Shown here: positions 5,885 through 12,347 of the stretch, piece after piece | How positions within the stretch are numbered: position 1 is the first letter of the stretch | How the letters are laid out: each line of letters starts with the position of its first letter | DNA from: Microbacteriaceae bacterium | Lineage (GTDB): Bacteria; Actinomycetota; Actinomycetes; Actinomycetales; Microbacteriaceae | Assembly: GCA_947454285.1 (NCBI GenBank) | Contig: CANGJO010000023.1 | Coordinates: 1 to 12,382 of the forward strand | DNA: 12,382 bases | Reading direction: 5' to 3' | Position numbers and translations under genes: made by a program | The notes under the pieces: generated by a model | Databases searched by the model: none | What the model was told of the DNA's origin: nothing | Seen by the model: the letters and a program-made list of their open reading frames with translations, nothing else

Positions 5885-7126
5885 ATGAGCACTCCAAGAG
5901 TTTTCGGTATGGTCCTAGCCGGCGGTGAAGGAAAGCGACTCATGCCGCTCACGGCAGATCGCGCCAAACCAGCAGTTCCTTTTGGTGGTAGCTACCGCCT
6001 GATTGACTTTGCTCTCTCAAATTTGATTAACTCCGGTCTTCGCCGAATTGTTGTGCTGACCCAGTACAAGTCACACAGCCTTGACCGTCACATTTCGCAG
6101 ACCTGGCGCATGTCACCACTACTTGGTTCTTATGTTGCTTCTGTTCCCGCTCAGCAGCGACTAGGTAAGCGTTGGTTCTCTGGTAGCGCTGATGCAATTT
6201 TGCAGAGCATGAACCTGCTAAGTGACGAGCGCCCAGACATCGTTGTTGTAGTTGGTGCCGATCACGTTTACCGAATGGACTTCGAGCAAATGATCAAGGC
6301 GCACATTGCTTCTGGGCGTGGAGTTACCGTTGCCGCTATTCGCCAACCGCTACATTTGGCAAATCAATTTGGTGTTATCGAAGTGGATGATGCCGACGCC
6401 ACCAAAATCGCCGCGTTCCGCGAGAAGCCAAGCGATCCAAAACCATTGGCCGATAGCCCAGGCGAAGTTCTTGCATCAATGGGTAACTACGTATTTAGCG
6501 CACAGGCACTAATCGATGCAATCGAACACGACGGAACACTTGAAGATTCATCGCACGATATGGGTGGCGACATCGTTCCGTACTTTGTAGGTCGTGACGA
6601 TGCTGGCGTTTATGACTTCACCTTTAACGAGATTCCTGGTTCAACCGAACGCGACCACTCGTACTGGCGCGACGTGGGAACAATGGAGTCTTACTACGAG
6701 GCGCACATGGACTTGATCTCTGTGATGCCAGTGTTCAACCTTTACAACCACGAATGGCCAGTGCACACTCAGCAGGTCAATTTGCCACCAGCTAAGTTTG
6801 TGCACGACGGCGAAGGTAATCAGGGTCGTACCACCGATTCAATCGTTTCGCTTGGCACCGTAGTGTCTGGCGGCATCGTTGAAAGAAGTGTGCTGTCCCC
6901 TAACGTGCGTGTGCACTCAAGGGCGCTAGTGACCGATTCAATTCTTTTGGATGGTGTGCAAGTCGGCCGCGATTGCACGGTTAGACGAGCTATCCTCGAC
7001 AAGAGCGTTGTCGTTGCCGATGGCGCATCGATTGGTGTCGACAAGCAGCGCGATCTCGATCGCGGATTCTTTGTCAGCGACTCGGGCATCACGGTAGTTG
7101 GAAAGGGCGTTCTGGTTACTCCGTGA
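5885..7126 (+). CDS. glgC: Glucose-1-phosphate adenylyltransferase (ADP-glucose pyrophosphorylase)
   Basis: Makes ADP-glucose and pyrophosphate from ATP and glucose-1-phosphate, the committed step for bacterial glycogen and alpha-glucan. The 413 residues match the family. The nucleotidyltransferase domain contains GGEGKRL (13-19), AKPAVPFGG (27-35), GADHVYRMD (124-132), FREKP (178-182) and the sugar-phosphate motif SYWRDVGT (259-266). From about residue 317 to the end there is a left-handed beta-helix-like domain. The ATG at 5885 follows a TAACAT -10 by 7 bases, so it is probably leaderless. It is divergent from glgA/glgM, which uses its product. The stop codon overlaps the start of serB, so the two are probably translationally coupled. 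Confidence 0.97.
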   Translation: MSTPRVFGMVLAGGEGKRLMPLTADRAKPAVPFGGSYRLIDFALSNLINSGLRRIVVLTQYKSHSLDRHISQTWRMSPLLGSYVASVPAQQRLGKRWFSGSADAILQSMNLLSDERPDIVVVVGADHVYRMDFEQMIKAHIASGRGVTVAAIRQPLHLANQFGVIEVDDADATKIAAFREKPSDPKPLADSPGEVLASMGNYVFSAQALIDAIEHDGTLEDSSHDMGGDIVPYFVGRDDAGVYDFTFNEIPGSTERDHSYWRDVGTMESYYEAHMDLISVMPVFNLYNHEWPVHTQQVNLPPAKFVHDGEGNQGRTTDSIVSLGTVVSGGIVERSVLSPNVRVHSRALVTDSILLDGVQVGRDCTVRRAILDKSVVVADGASIGVDKQRDLDRGFFVSDSGITVVGKGVLVTP

Positions 7127-7749
7127 CCGAATATCTAGTGGTCTTTGATGTGGATTCAACTCTCATCGAAGACGAAGTAATTGAATTATTGGCTGAAGTC
7201 GCCGGAAAACGCGATGAGGTAGCCGCAGTAACCGAGCGCGCAATGGCTGGCGAACTTGATTTCGCGCAGAGTCTGATTGAACGCGTATCTACCCTTGCCG
7301 GTCTACCGGAATCAGTATTTTCCGACGTGCAGCAGCGCATTCGCATCACCACCGGTGCCAAAGAAACCATTGCCGCGATTCAGGCTGCCGGCGGAAAAGT
7401 TGGAGCGGTATCGGGTGGGTTTATTCAACTTCTTACTCCCCTGGCCACAGAACTAAATCTTGATTTTGCACGCGCTAATGAACTTGAAGTGATCGACGGC
7501 AAACTTACCGGAAAAGTTATTGGCAAGATCATCGATCGCACTGCCAAGGCAGAAGCGCTTGAAGAATGGTCGGCTGCCTCTGGCCTAACCAATACCGTTG
7601 CGGTTGGTGACGGTGCAAACGACTTAGAGATGATGGCTCACGCAGACCTGGGTGTGGCATTTAATGCCAAGCCGATCGTTCGCGAAAAAGCAGACGTAGT
7701 TATCGAAGGAAAAGACCTTCGAAAACTGCTAGAGCTATTGACTATTTAA
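7123..7749 (+). CDS. serB: Phosphoserine phosphatase, HAD family
   Basis: Predicted to hydrolyse O-phosphoserine to serine, the last step of serine synthesis. The 208 residues form the bare catalytic domain with no ACT regulatory domain. HAD motif I is FDVDSTL at 8-14, with nucleophile Asp9 and acid/base Asp11. Motif II is Ser97 in VSGGF. Motif III is Lys142. Motif IV is GDGAND at 162-167. The start is GTG at 7123, overlapping the glgC stop as GTGA, which implies coupled translation; no separate promoter is seen. The 3' end overlaps the convergent SDR gene by 8 bases. HAD enzymes are broad, so another small phosphoester cannot be ruled out, but DVDST together with VSGGF is typical of SerB. 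Confidence 0.93.
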   Translation: MTEYLVVFDVDSTLIEDEVIELLAEVAGKRDEVAAVTERAMAGELDFAQSLIERVSTLAGLPESVFSDVQQRIRITTGAKETIAAIQAAGGKVGAVSGGFIQLLTPLATELNLDFARANELEVIDGKLTGKVIGKIIDRTAKAEALEEWSAASGLTNTVAVGDGANDLEMMAHADLGVAFNAKPIVREKADVVIEGKDLRKLLELLTI

Positions 7750-8500
7750 AGTCAGAGGTATCTCCTACCAAGCGAGTGTTATCCGCTGGTACTGGCTCAA
7801 CCGCTGCAAGAGCAACCTCGGCAGCAAATTCCTGAACGTTGTAAAGCTTTCCTGCACCCTCGCGACGTGCCTCGATTGCACCCGGGTTAGCGCGCTCAAG
7901 AAGCGTTGCAGTGATGGTGCCCTCGATCATGTCGCCAGAGACAACCACGAAACCAATGTTTCGTTCGGCAAGGGTAGGAATCATGTCGCGAAGAGCATCT
8001 TCACCGGCACGCTTCGAAAGCGCAACCGGAAGGTATTCCGGCATGGTTGGCGTAGTGCGAATGAAATGAGCCTGGTGGCTGGTCACAAACACAACGCGTG
8101 CGCCGTCTTTTAGAAACGGCAAGGCGGTCTTAAGGAGGTTTACCTGTGAATCACGGTTTAGGCGCATTGCGTAGTCTTCGCCAAGACCGGCTTCCATTCC
8201 TCCAGAAGCGTTCATTACCAAGATGTCTAGCTGTCCGAACGCTGCTTTCGCTGCCTCGAACATTGCCTTAACTGAATCCGCATCGGTTAGGTCTGCACCA
8301 ACTGCAATCGCGTGTCCACCGTTTGCCTTGATGCCGTCAACAATCTTTAGAGCTCGAGCCTCTTTATTGCGGAAGTTGACCACAACTGACGCGCCGGCCT
8401 CGGCAAAATATCCAAGGGTGTCTGCACCGATGCCACGTGATGAACCTGTGACCAGTGCAACCTTGCCGTTTAGTGAATCTTTGCTAAGTGGGTTAGACAT
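7742..8500 (-). CDS. SDR-family oxidoreductase with Tyr-x6-Lys active site, candidate enoyl-ACP reductase-like
   Basis: Cytoplasmic Rossmann-fold protein of 252 residues. The cofactor motif TGSSRGIG (18-25) is classical, and MNASGG (96-101) stands where NNAG is usual. Ser141 lies in VTSHQ. The usual Tyr-x3-Lys is absent: four residues before Lys163 is Val159, and the only nearby Tyr is Tyr156, giving Tyr-x6-Lys. That spacing is known from the enoyl-ACP reductases FabI, InhA and FabL; FabL likewise has a classical TGxxxGIG motif. Phe146, ten residues before Tyr156, recalls the second aromatic of FabI/InhA. It lies 60 bases downstream of fabG on the same strand, where many actinobacteria carry fabI/inhA. 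The start at 8500 has an SD (GGAG). The function is not proven; it may belong to an actinobacterial SDR family of unknown role. Confidence 0.85.
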   Translation of the reverse strand: MSNPLSKDSLNGKVALVTGSSRGIGADTLGYFAEAGASVVVNFRNKEARALKIVDGIKANGGHAIAVGADLTDADSVKAMFEAAKAAFGQLDILVMNASGGMEAGLGEDYAMRLNRDSQVNLLKTALPFLKDGARVVFVTSHQAHFIRTTPTMPEYLPVALSKRAGEDALRDMIPTLAERNIGFVVVSGDMIEGTITATLLERANPGAIEARREGAGKLYNVQEFAAEVALAAVEPVPADNTRLVGDTSDFK

Positions 8501-8512
8501 CTTTACTCCAGA

Positions 8513-8537
8513 GTTTTGATCGAGGGTTTTGATCGAG
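8513..8537. repeat. Tandem 12-base direct repeat between fabG and the SDR gene
   Basis: GTTTTGATCGAG occurs twice, at 8513-8524 and 8526-8537, with one base between. It lies just upstream of the SD of the SDR gene, inside the fabG-SDR intergenic stretch. It may be a recent small duplication or a paired binding site. No promoter is clear in this gap. Confidence 0.7.
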
Positions 8538-8560
8538 TTAGAAAAATTGTGTGGGTGTTA

Positions 8561-9271
8561 CTAGTGACCCATACCAAGGCCACCATCAACTGGAATAACG
8601 GCTCCAGAGATGTAGGCCGCGTCATCGCCGGCTAGCCAAGCAACTACCTTGGCAACTTCTTGCGGTGCGGCAAAGCGGCCCGCGGGAATGCGCTTCTTGT
8701 AATCTTCTTGCTGCGCTTCAGGAAGTTCGGCGGTCATATCGGTGTCAATAAAACCAGGTGCAACAACGTTTGCGGTAATGCCACGAGCACCAAGCTCACG
8801 GGTCACTGATCGCGCCATGCCAACCAGTGCAGACTTTGCTGCCGAATAGTTAACCTGACCAGCAGAACCAAGCAGACCAACAACGGAGCCAATCAGAATT
8901 ACGCGACCAAAGCGAGCCTTGATCATTCCCTTGGTTGCGCGGCGAAGCACACGGAAAACGCCGTTCAAATTGGTGTTGATTACTTCTTCAAATTCTTCAT
9001 CGGTCATTCGCATCAACAATGTGTCGCGAGTAATTCCGGCGTTTGCTACCAAAACCTCAATTGGGCCAAGCTTTTCTTCGACTTCTGCGAATGCCTTATC
9101 AAGTGATGACGGATCGGTCACGTCTGCAACCACGCTTAGTGAGCCATCTGGTCCAGAGCCGCTGCGAACGGTCACTGCAACGCGGTGACCCTGAGCGATG
9201 AATTCTTCGGCGATAGAGCGTCCGATGCCACGATTTCCACCGGTAATAAGGACGGTTCTAGCTGTGCTCAT
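8561..9271 (-). CDS. fabG: 3-oxoacyl-ACP reductase
   Basis: NADPH-dependent SDR that reduces 3-oxoacyl-ACP to 3-hydroxyacyl-ACP in type II fatty acid synthesis. With the chosen start it has 236 residues. The cofactor motif is TGGNRGIG (10-17) and NAG lies at 77-79. The catalytic triad is Ser129 (IGSVVG), Tyr142 and Lys146 (NYSAAK), the normal Tyr-x3-Lys. The C-terminus is ISGAVIPVDGG with a short tail. The frame remains open upstream to a TTG at 9331. I prefer the ATG at 9271 because MSTARTVLITGG is the normal FabG opening, because an AAGAGA SD-like site lies 7 bases upstream, and because the likely promoter at 9336-9341 would start the mRNA at about the TTG. The SDR gene follows in the same operon. 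It is divergent from the DUF3099-like gene. Confidence 0.93.
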   Translation of the reverse strand: MSTARTVLITGGNRGIGRSIAEEFIAQGHRVAVTVRSGSGPDGSLSVVADVTDPSSLDKAFAEVEEKLGPIEVLVANAGITRDTLLMRMTDEEFEEVINTNLNGVFRVLRRATKGMIKARFGRVILIGSVVGLLGSAGQVNYSAAKSALVGMARSVTRELGARGITANVVAPGFIDTDMTAELPEAQQEDYKKRIPAGRFAAPQEVAKVVAWLAGDDAAYISGAVIPVDGGLGMGH

Positions 9272-9335
9272 AGCAAAATCTCTTTCTGGGACTTTCCTGG
9301 AATAGAACTGGGGCTTTTTGGCTTGGAACAAATGA

Positions 9336-9345
9336 AGTCTAGTCT
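9336..9345. promoter_or_regulatory. Overlapping divergent -10 elements for fabG and the DUF3099-like gene
   Basis: TAGACT on the minus strand (9341-9336) for fabG and TAGTCT on the plus strand (9340-9345) for the DUF3099-like gene share the TA at 9340-9341. Predicted starts are near 9329 (minus) and 9352 (plus). Both genes then have short leaders carrying SD sites. This is a symmetric, bidirectional -10 arrangement. Confidence 0.45.
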
Positions 9346-9377
9346 TTGACTATCGCCATTGGACGGGAGAACACATC

Positions 9378-9698
9378 GTGGCCACGCCGCAGAGCCTTAC
9401 CTCGATTGCCCAGTCCCCTGAGGCCGAGCGTAAGTCGCGCATGATCAAGTACACGGTTGCCATGACTATTCGCGTGGTTTGCATTGTCTTGGCGATGGTT
9501 CTGCAGGGTTGGCTAATGTGGGTTTGCTTTGCTGGCGCAATCTTGTTGCCTTATTTTGCCGTGGTAATCGCCAATGGTGTAGGCACCGGCCACGACAAAT
9601 CAGCGGCACCCAAGGCGGTTGCCCCTACGCTGGTGATTGATGCCAGCTCTTTCACCAACACCGCAAAGCCAAATGACGGAACCAAACACACCGATTAA
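9378..9698 (+). CDS. DUF3099-like small membrane protein
   Basis: 106-residue protein of unknown function that resembles the actinobacterial DUF3099 family. After a soluble N-terminus with Arg/Lys at 17-24 (inside-positive) come two hydrophobic segments at about 25-43 and 46-66, including LLPYFAVVIAN, followed by a polar, Ala/Pro-rich tail. It is predicted to sit in the cytoplasmic membrane as a hairpin with both ends inside. The GTG at 9378 has the SD GGGAG (9365-9369) 8 bases upstream. It is the first gene of a three-gene overlapping operon with the 65-residue putative zinc protein and SURF1, and diverges from fabG. The SURF1 link suggests a membrane or respiratory role, but this is only context. 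Confidence 0.8.
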   Translation: MATPQSLTSIAQSPEAERKSRMIKYTVAMTIRVVCIVLAMVLQGWLMWVCFAGAILLPYFAVVIANGVGTGHDKSAAPKAVAPTLVIDASSFTNTAKPNDGTKHTD

Positions 9699-9870
9699 GT
9701 GCTCAAGAGCTGGTTGTTCCGCAGCCGCAGTTCACAAGGTGCTTTGGCGCAACCCAAAGTTGCACACACCGGACAGAGTAAAAACCTGGTTAGCCTGTGA
9801 TGAGCATTTGACCTATCTGATTGAATACTTGCAGGACCGAGCATTCTTTATTGGTTCGGAAAAGATCTGA
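9673..9870 (+). CDS. Small putative zinc-binding protein, conserved type, unknown function
   Basis: A 65-residue protein with possible metal ligands Cys10 and Cys15 (CSRAGC) and Cys42 and His45 (CDEH). His21 and His31 are also near. The central NPKLHTPDRVKTWLAC is the most distinctive stretch. I recall similar short actinobacterial proteins beside SURF1, sometimes labelled acetone carboxylase in databases, a label that looks unsupported here. There is no signal peptide or membrane segment. The ATG at 9673 overlaps the end of the upstream gene by 26 bases. No SD precedes it, so translation is probably coupled. An in-frame ATG at 9640 would add 11 residues and cannot be excluded. The stop overlaps the SURF1 start as TGATG, a second coupling point. 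Confidence 0.75.
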   Translation: MTEPNTPIKCSRAGCSAAAVHKVLWRNPKLHTPDRVKTWLACDEHLTYLIEYLQDRAFFIGSEKI

Positions 9871-10676
9871 TGCATTTACTCGAAAACTGGAAGCGCTGGC
9901 TGGTTTGGGCTGCGCTGGTAGTTGTATTTGCAGTTGCGTGTTCGTTTCTGTCAAATTGGCAATTCAGTCGCCGTGCCGAGGCACTGGCAAAGATTCAGTC
10001 AGTTTCCACAAATTTCGATCAGGCACCGGTTGCTCTTGATGAAGTTGCTGGGTCGGGCGCATTCGATGCCAAGAACGAATGGCGACCAGTAACGCTCTCA
10101 GGAAAATTCCTTATCGATCACGCGGTCTTGGTGCGCAATCGTCCTTACAACGGCTCTCCTGGTTTTTTGCAGTTGATTCCATTTCAATTGGATTCCGGCA
10201 AGGTGGTTGCAGTTGAAGCCGGTTGGTTGCCAACCGGCGATGACAATCATGCGCCAAAGATAATTCCGCTTCCGCCTGCCACTGAACAACAAATCGTTGC
10301 ACGCGTACGACCAAGCGAACCAACTCTCAATCGTGATGCACCGGAAAAACAACTTGGCACCATCAATGTGCAGGCTTTAATTGAAAAAGAAGCTCTCTCC
10401 GGCCCGGTGTATAAAAACTTCTATGTGCGATTGGCATCACCATATTCTTCGGCTCAATTTCCCAAGGTATTGCCAAGACCAGAGCTTGATGAAGGTAATC
10501 ACCTGAGTTACGCGTTGCAGTGGATTCTGTTTGCTTTGATGGCAGTTGCCGCGTTGGTTTGGGCAATCAAACAAGAGACGCAAGCACGACGTATGAAAAT
10601 TGATCCAAGCTACCAACCAAAGGTTCGTAGGAAAGTCGGCGACGCCGACAAAGCTGCAGAAGACGCTGCTCTATAA
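9870..10676 (+). CDS. SURF1-family cytochrome oxidase assembly protein
   Basis: Integral membrane factor thought to help insert heme into cytochrome aa3-type oxidase during assembly. The 268 residues have the SURF1 layout: an N-terminal membrane segment (9-27) directly followed by NWQFSRR (29-35), a large extracytoplasmic domain with RPYNGSPGFLQLIPF (91-105) and VEAGWLP (115-121), then EGNHLSYALQW (208-218) leading into the second membrane segment (about 214-233). A charged cytoplasmic tail of ~35 residues with many Lys/Arg/Asp follows. The ATG at 9870 shares its A with the preceding TGA, so it is coupled to the zinc-like protein. It ends 4 bases from the convergent ABC-F gene with no terminator between. 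Its presence implies an aerobic aa3 oxidase in this organism. Confidence 0.93.
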   Translation: MHLLENWKRWLVWAALVVVFAVACSFLSNWQFSRRAEALAKIQSVSTNFDQAPVALDEVAGSGAFDAKNEWRPVTLSGKFLIDHAVLVRNRPYNGSPGFLQLIPFQLDSGKVVAVEAGWLPTGDDNHAPKIIPLPPATEQQIVARVRPSEPTLNRDAPEKQLGTINVQALIEKEALSGPVYKNFYVRLASPYSSAQFPKVLPRPELDEGNHLSYALQWILFALMAVAALVWAIKQETQARRMKIDPSYQPKVRRKVGDADKAAEDAAL

Positions 10677-10677
10677 A

Positions 10678-10700
10678 AACTTAACTAAGTTCGATTAGTT
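10678..10700. repeat. AT-rich inverted repeats at the SURF1/ABC-F convergent junction
   Basis: Two overlapping weak hairpins: AACTTA/TAAGTT (10678-10691, loop 2) and AACTAA/TTAGTT (10683-10700 region, loop 6). They lie across the ABC-F stop codon. Stems are AT-rich with no T-run in either direction, so they are poor intrinsic terminators. Confidence 0.3.
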
Positions 10701-12279
10701 CGGCGTAGCCGTCGTTCCAGTGGTCTTCATCACCGTCAGGCAGAATCAGAACACGCTCAGGATTCAACGCCAACACAGCACCCACGTCGTGTGAAACCAA
10801 GACCACTGCCCCGGTGAATGTGCTTAGTGCGCGCAAAATTTCTTCACGGCTTGCTGGGTCCAAGTTGTTAGTTGGCTCATCGAGCAGCAACACGTTGGCC
10901 GACGAAACCACAAGTGAGGCAAGTGCAAGACGAGTCTTTTCGCCACCAGACAATACTCCGGCAGGTTTGTTCACGTCATCTCCGGTGAAAAGGAACGAAC
11001 CCAAAACCTTGCGGGCATCGGTGTCGGCAAGTTGCGGCGCGGAACGCTGCATGTTCTCAAGAACAGACTTGGCAACATCAAGAGTCTCGTGTTCCTGAGC
11101 GAAGTAGCCAACCTTCAAGCCGTGACCCTCGATAATTTTTCCGGTGTCTGGTTTATCAATTCCGGCAAGCATACGAAGCAAGGTTGTTTTACCAGCACCG
11201 TTCAAACCGATAATGACTACCTTGGAACCTTTGTCGATGGCCAGATCAACCGCGGTAAAGATTTCAAGCGAGCCGTAGCTCTTGCTTAGGTTCTCGCCCA
11301 TCAGTGGTGTGCGACCACACGGTGCCGGATCAGGGAACTTGATCTTGGCAACGCGCTCGACCTCGCGCACGTCATCAAGCGAACTTAATAGCGATTCGGC
11401 TCGACGAACCATTTGCTTAGCTGCAACGGCCTTGCTGGCCTTGGCGCCAAACTTGGCAGCTTGCAGTTGCAGCGTGCTGGCCTTTTTCTCGGCAATTGCG
11501 CGATCGCGCTTGCGACGCTCTTCGTCTGTCTCGCGAGCCTTCTTATAAGCGTTCCAACCCATGTTGTAGATATCAATTACACAGCGGTTGCCATCCAGGT
11601 AGAAAACGCGATTCACGGTTTCTTCAACCAAATCCACATCGTGACTAATCACGATTAGGCCGCCCTGATAAGACTTTAGGAAATCTCGCAACCACACCAC
11701 AGAATCGGCATCCAAGTGGTTGGTTGGTTCGTCCAAAATCATTGTTTCTGCTGCGCTAAACAGAATTCGCGCCAGCTCAATTCGGCGACGCTGACCACCG
11801 GAAAGTGTTTTTAGCGGTTGATCAAGAATGTGATCCTTAAGGCCAAGGTTGCTGGCAATTGCCGCCGCCTCTGCCTCGGCGGCGTACCCTCCACCAGATT
11901 GAAAACGCTCTTCGAGCTTGGCGTAGCGAATCATTGCGGCATCAAAAATCTTTTCGTCGATGCTGCCCATGTCTTCGGTGGCCTTGGTCATTTGCGCCAT
12001 CAGGTCACCCAAACCTCGAGCGTTAAGAATTCTGGTGCGGGCAAGTTCCTCTGGGTCACCGGTGCGCGGGTCTTGGGGCAGGTAGCCGATCTCGCCACCG
12101 CGTTCAACTGAACCCTGGTCCGGTTGACCATCACCGGCAAGAATCTTGGTCAGGGTAGTTTTTCCTGCGCCGTTTCGGCCGACTAGACCTACTTTGTCGC
12201 CCTTATCTACGCGAAAATTCACGCCAGACATCAGCGTGCGAGCACCAATGCGGATCTCTAGGTCGCGCACGCTAATCAT
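10681..12279 (-). CDS. ABC-F family ATPase (ribosome-associated, translation-factor-like)
   Basis: Soluble twin-ABC protein of 532 residues with no membrane segments. Domain 1 has Walker A GRNGAGKT (34-41), LSGGQ (159-163), MILDEPTNHLD (180-190) and His213. A long basic, helical linker (about 240-310, rich in Lys/Arg/Ala/Glu) matches the tRNA-contacting linker of ABC-F proteins. Domain 2 has GLNGAGKT (358-365), LSGGE (443-447), LLLDEPTNNLD (464-474) and His497. ABC-F proteins bind the ribosomal E site and ease stalled or antibiotic-inhibited translation; which subfamily applies here is not clear. The frame continues up to a TTG at 12291, but the ATG at 12279 is chosen because GGAG lies 6 bases before it and overlaps the codons after that TTG. 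It is convergent with SURF1. Confidence 0.93.
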   Translation of the reverse strand: MISVRDLEIRIGARTLMSGVNFRVDKGDKVGLVGRNGAGKTTLTKILAGDGQPDQGSVERGGEIGYLPQDPRTGDPEELARTRILNARGLGDLMAQMTKATEDMGSIDEKIFDAAMIRYAKLEERFQSGGGYAAEAEAAAIASNLGLKDHILDQPLKTLSGGQRRRIELARILFSAAETMILDEPTNHLDADSVVWLRDFLKSYQGGLIVISHDVDLVEETVNRVFYLDGNRCVIDIYNMGWNAYKKARETDEERRKRDRAIAEKKASTLQLQAAKFGAKASKAVAAKQMVRRAESLLSSLDDVREVERVAKIKFPDPAPCGRTPLMGENLSKSYGSLEIFTAVDLAIDKGSKVVIIGLNGAGKTTLLRMLAGIDKPDTGKIIEGHGLKVGYFAQEHETLDVAKSVLENMQRSAPQLADTDARKVLGSFLFTGDDVNKPAGVLSGGEKTRLALASLVVSSANVLLLDEPTNNLDPASREEILRALSTFTGAVVLVSHDVGAVLALNPERVLILPDGDEDHWNDGYAELIELS

Positions 12280-12341
12280 GGGAATCTCCAAATATCGGTG
12301 TTGAAATCTGTCGCAAATTATGGGCGACCAACAAAAGACTC

Positions 12342-12347
12342 AGTCTA
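12342..12347 (-). promoter_or_regulatory. -10 element of the ABC-F gene
   Basis: TAGACT on the minus strand, identical to the metH and fabG elements. It predicts a start near 12335 and a leader of roughly 55 bases carrying the GGAG site. The -35 region is not clear. The remaining bases to the right edge show no gene I can support. Confidence 0.4.

Noticed and set aside
7742..8500. Reading the SDR as a pseudogene because the usual catalytic Tyr is missing
   Set aside because: The frame is intact at full length, the cofactor motif is intact, there is an SD, and a Tyr at x6 spacing gives a plausible alternative active site.
9272..9331. Longer fabG starting at TTG 9331
   Set aside because: The extra 20 residues are not part of the FabG fold. 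The likely promoter starts transcription at about that codon, and the ATG at 9271 has an SD-like site and the normal N-terminus.
12280..12291. ABC-F start at TTG 12291
   Set aside because: The GGAG ribosome site overlaps the codons after this TTG and is correctly spaced for the ATG at 12279.
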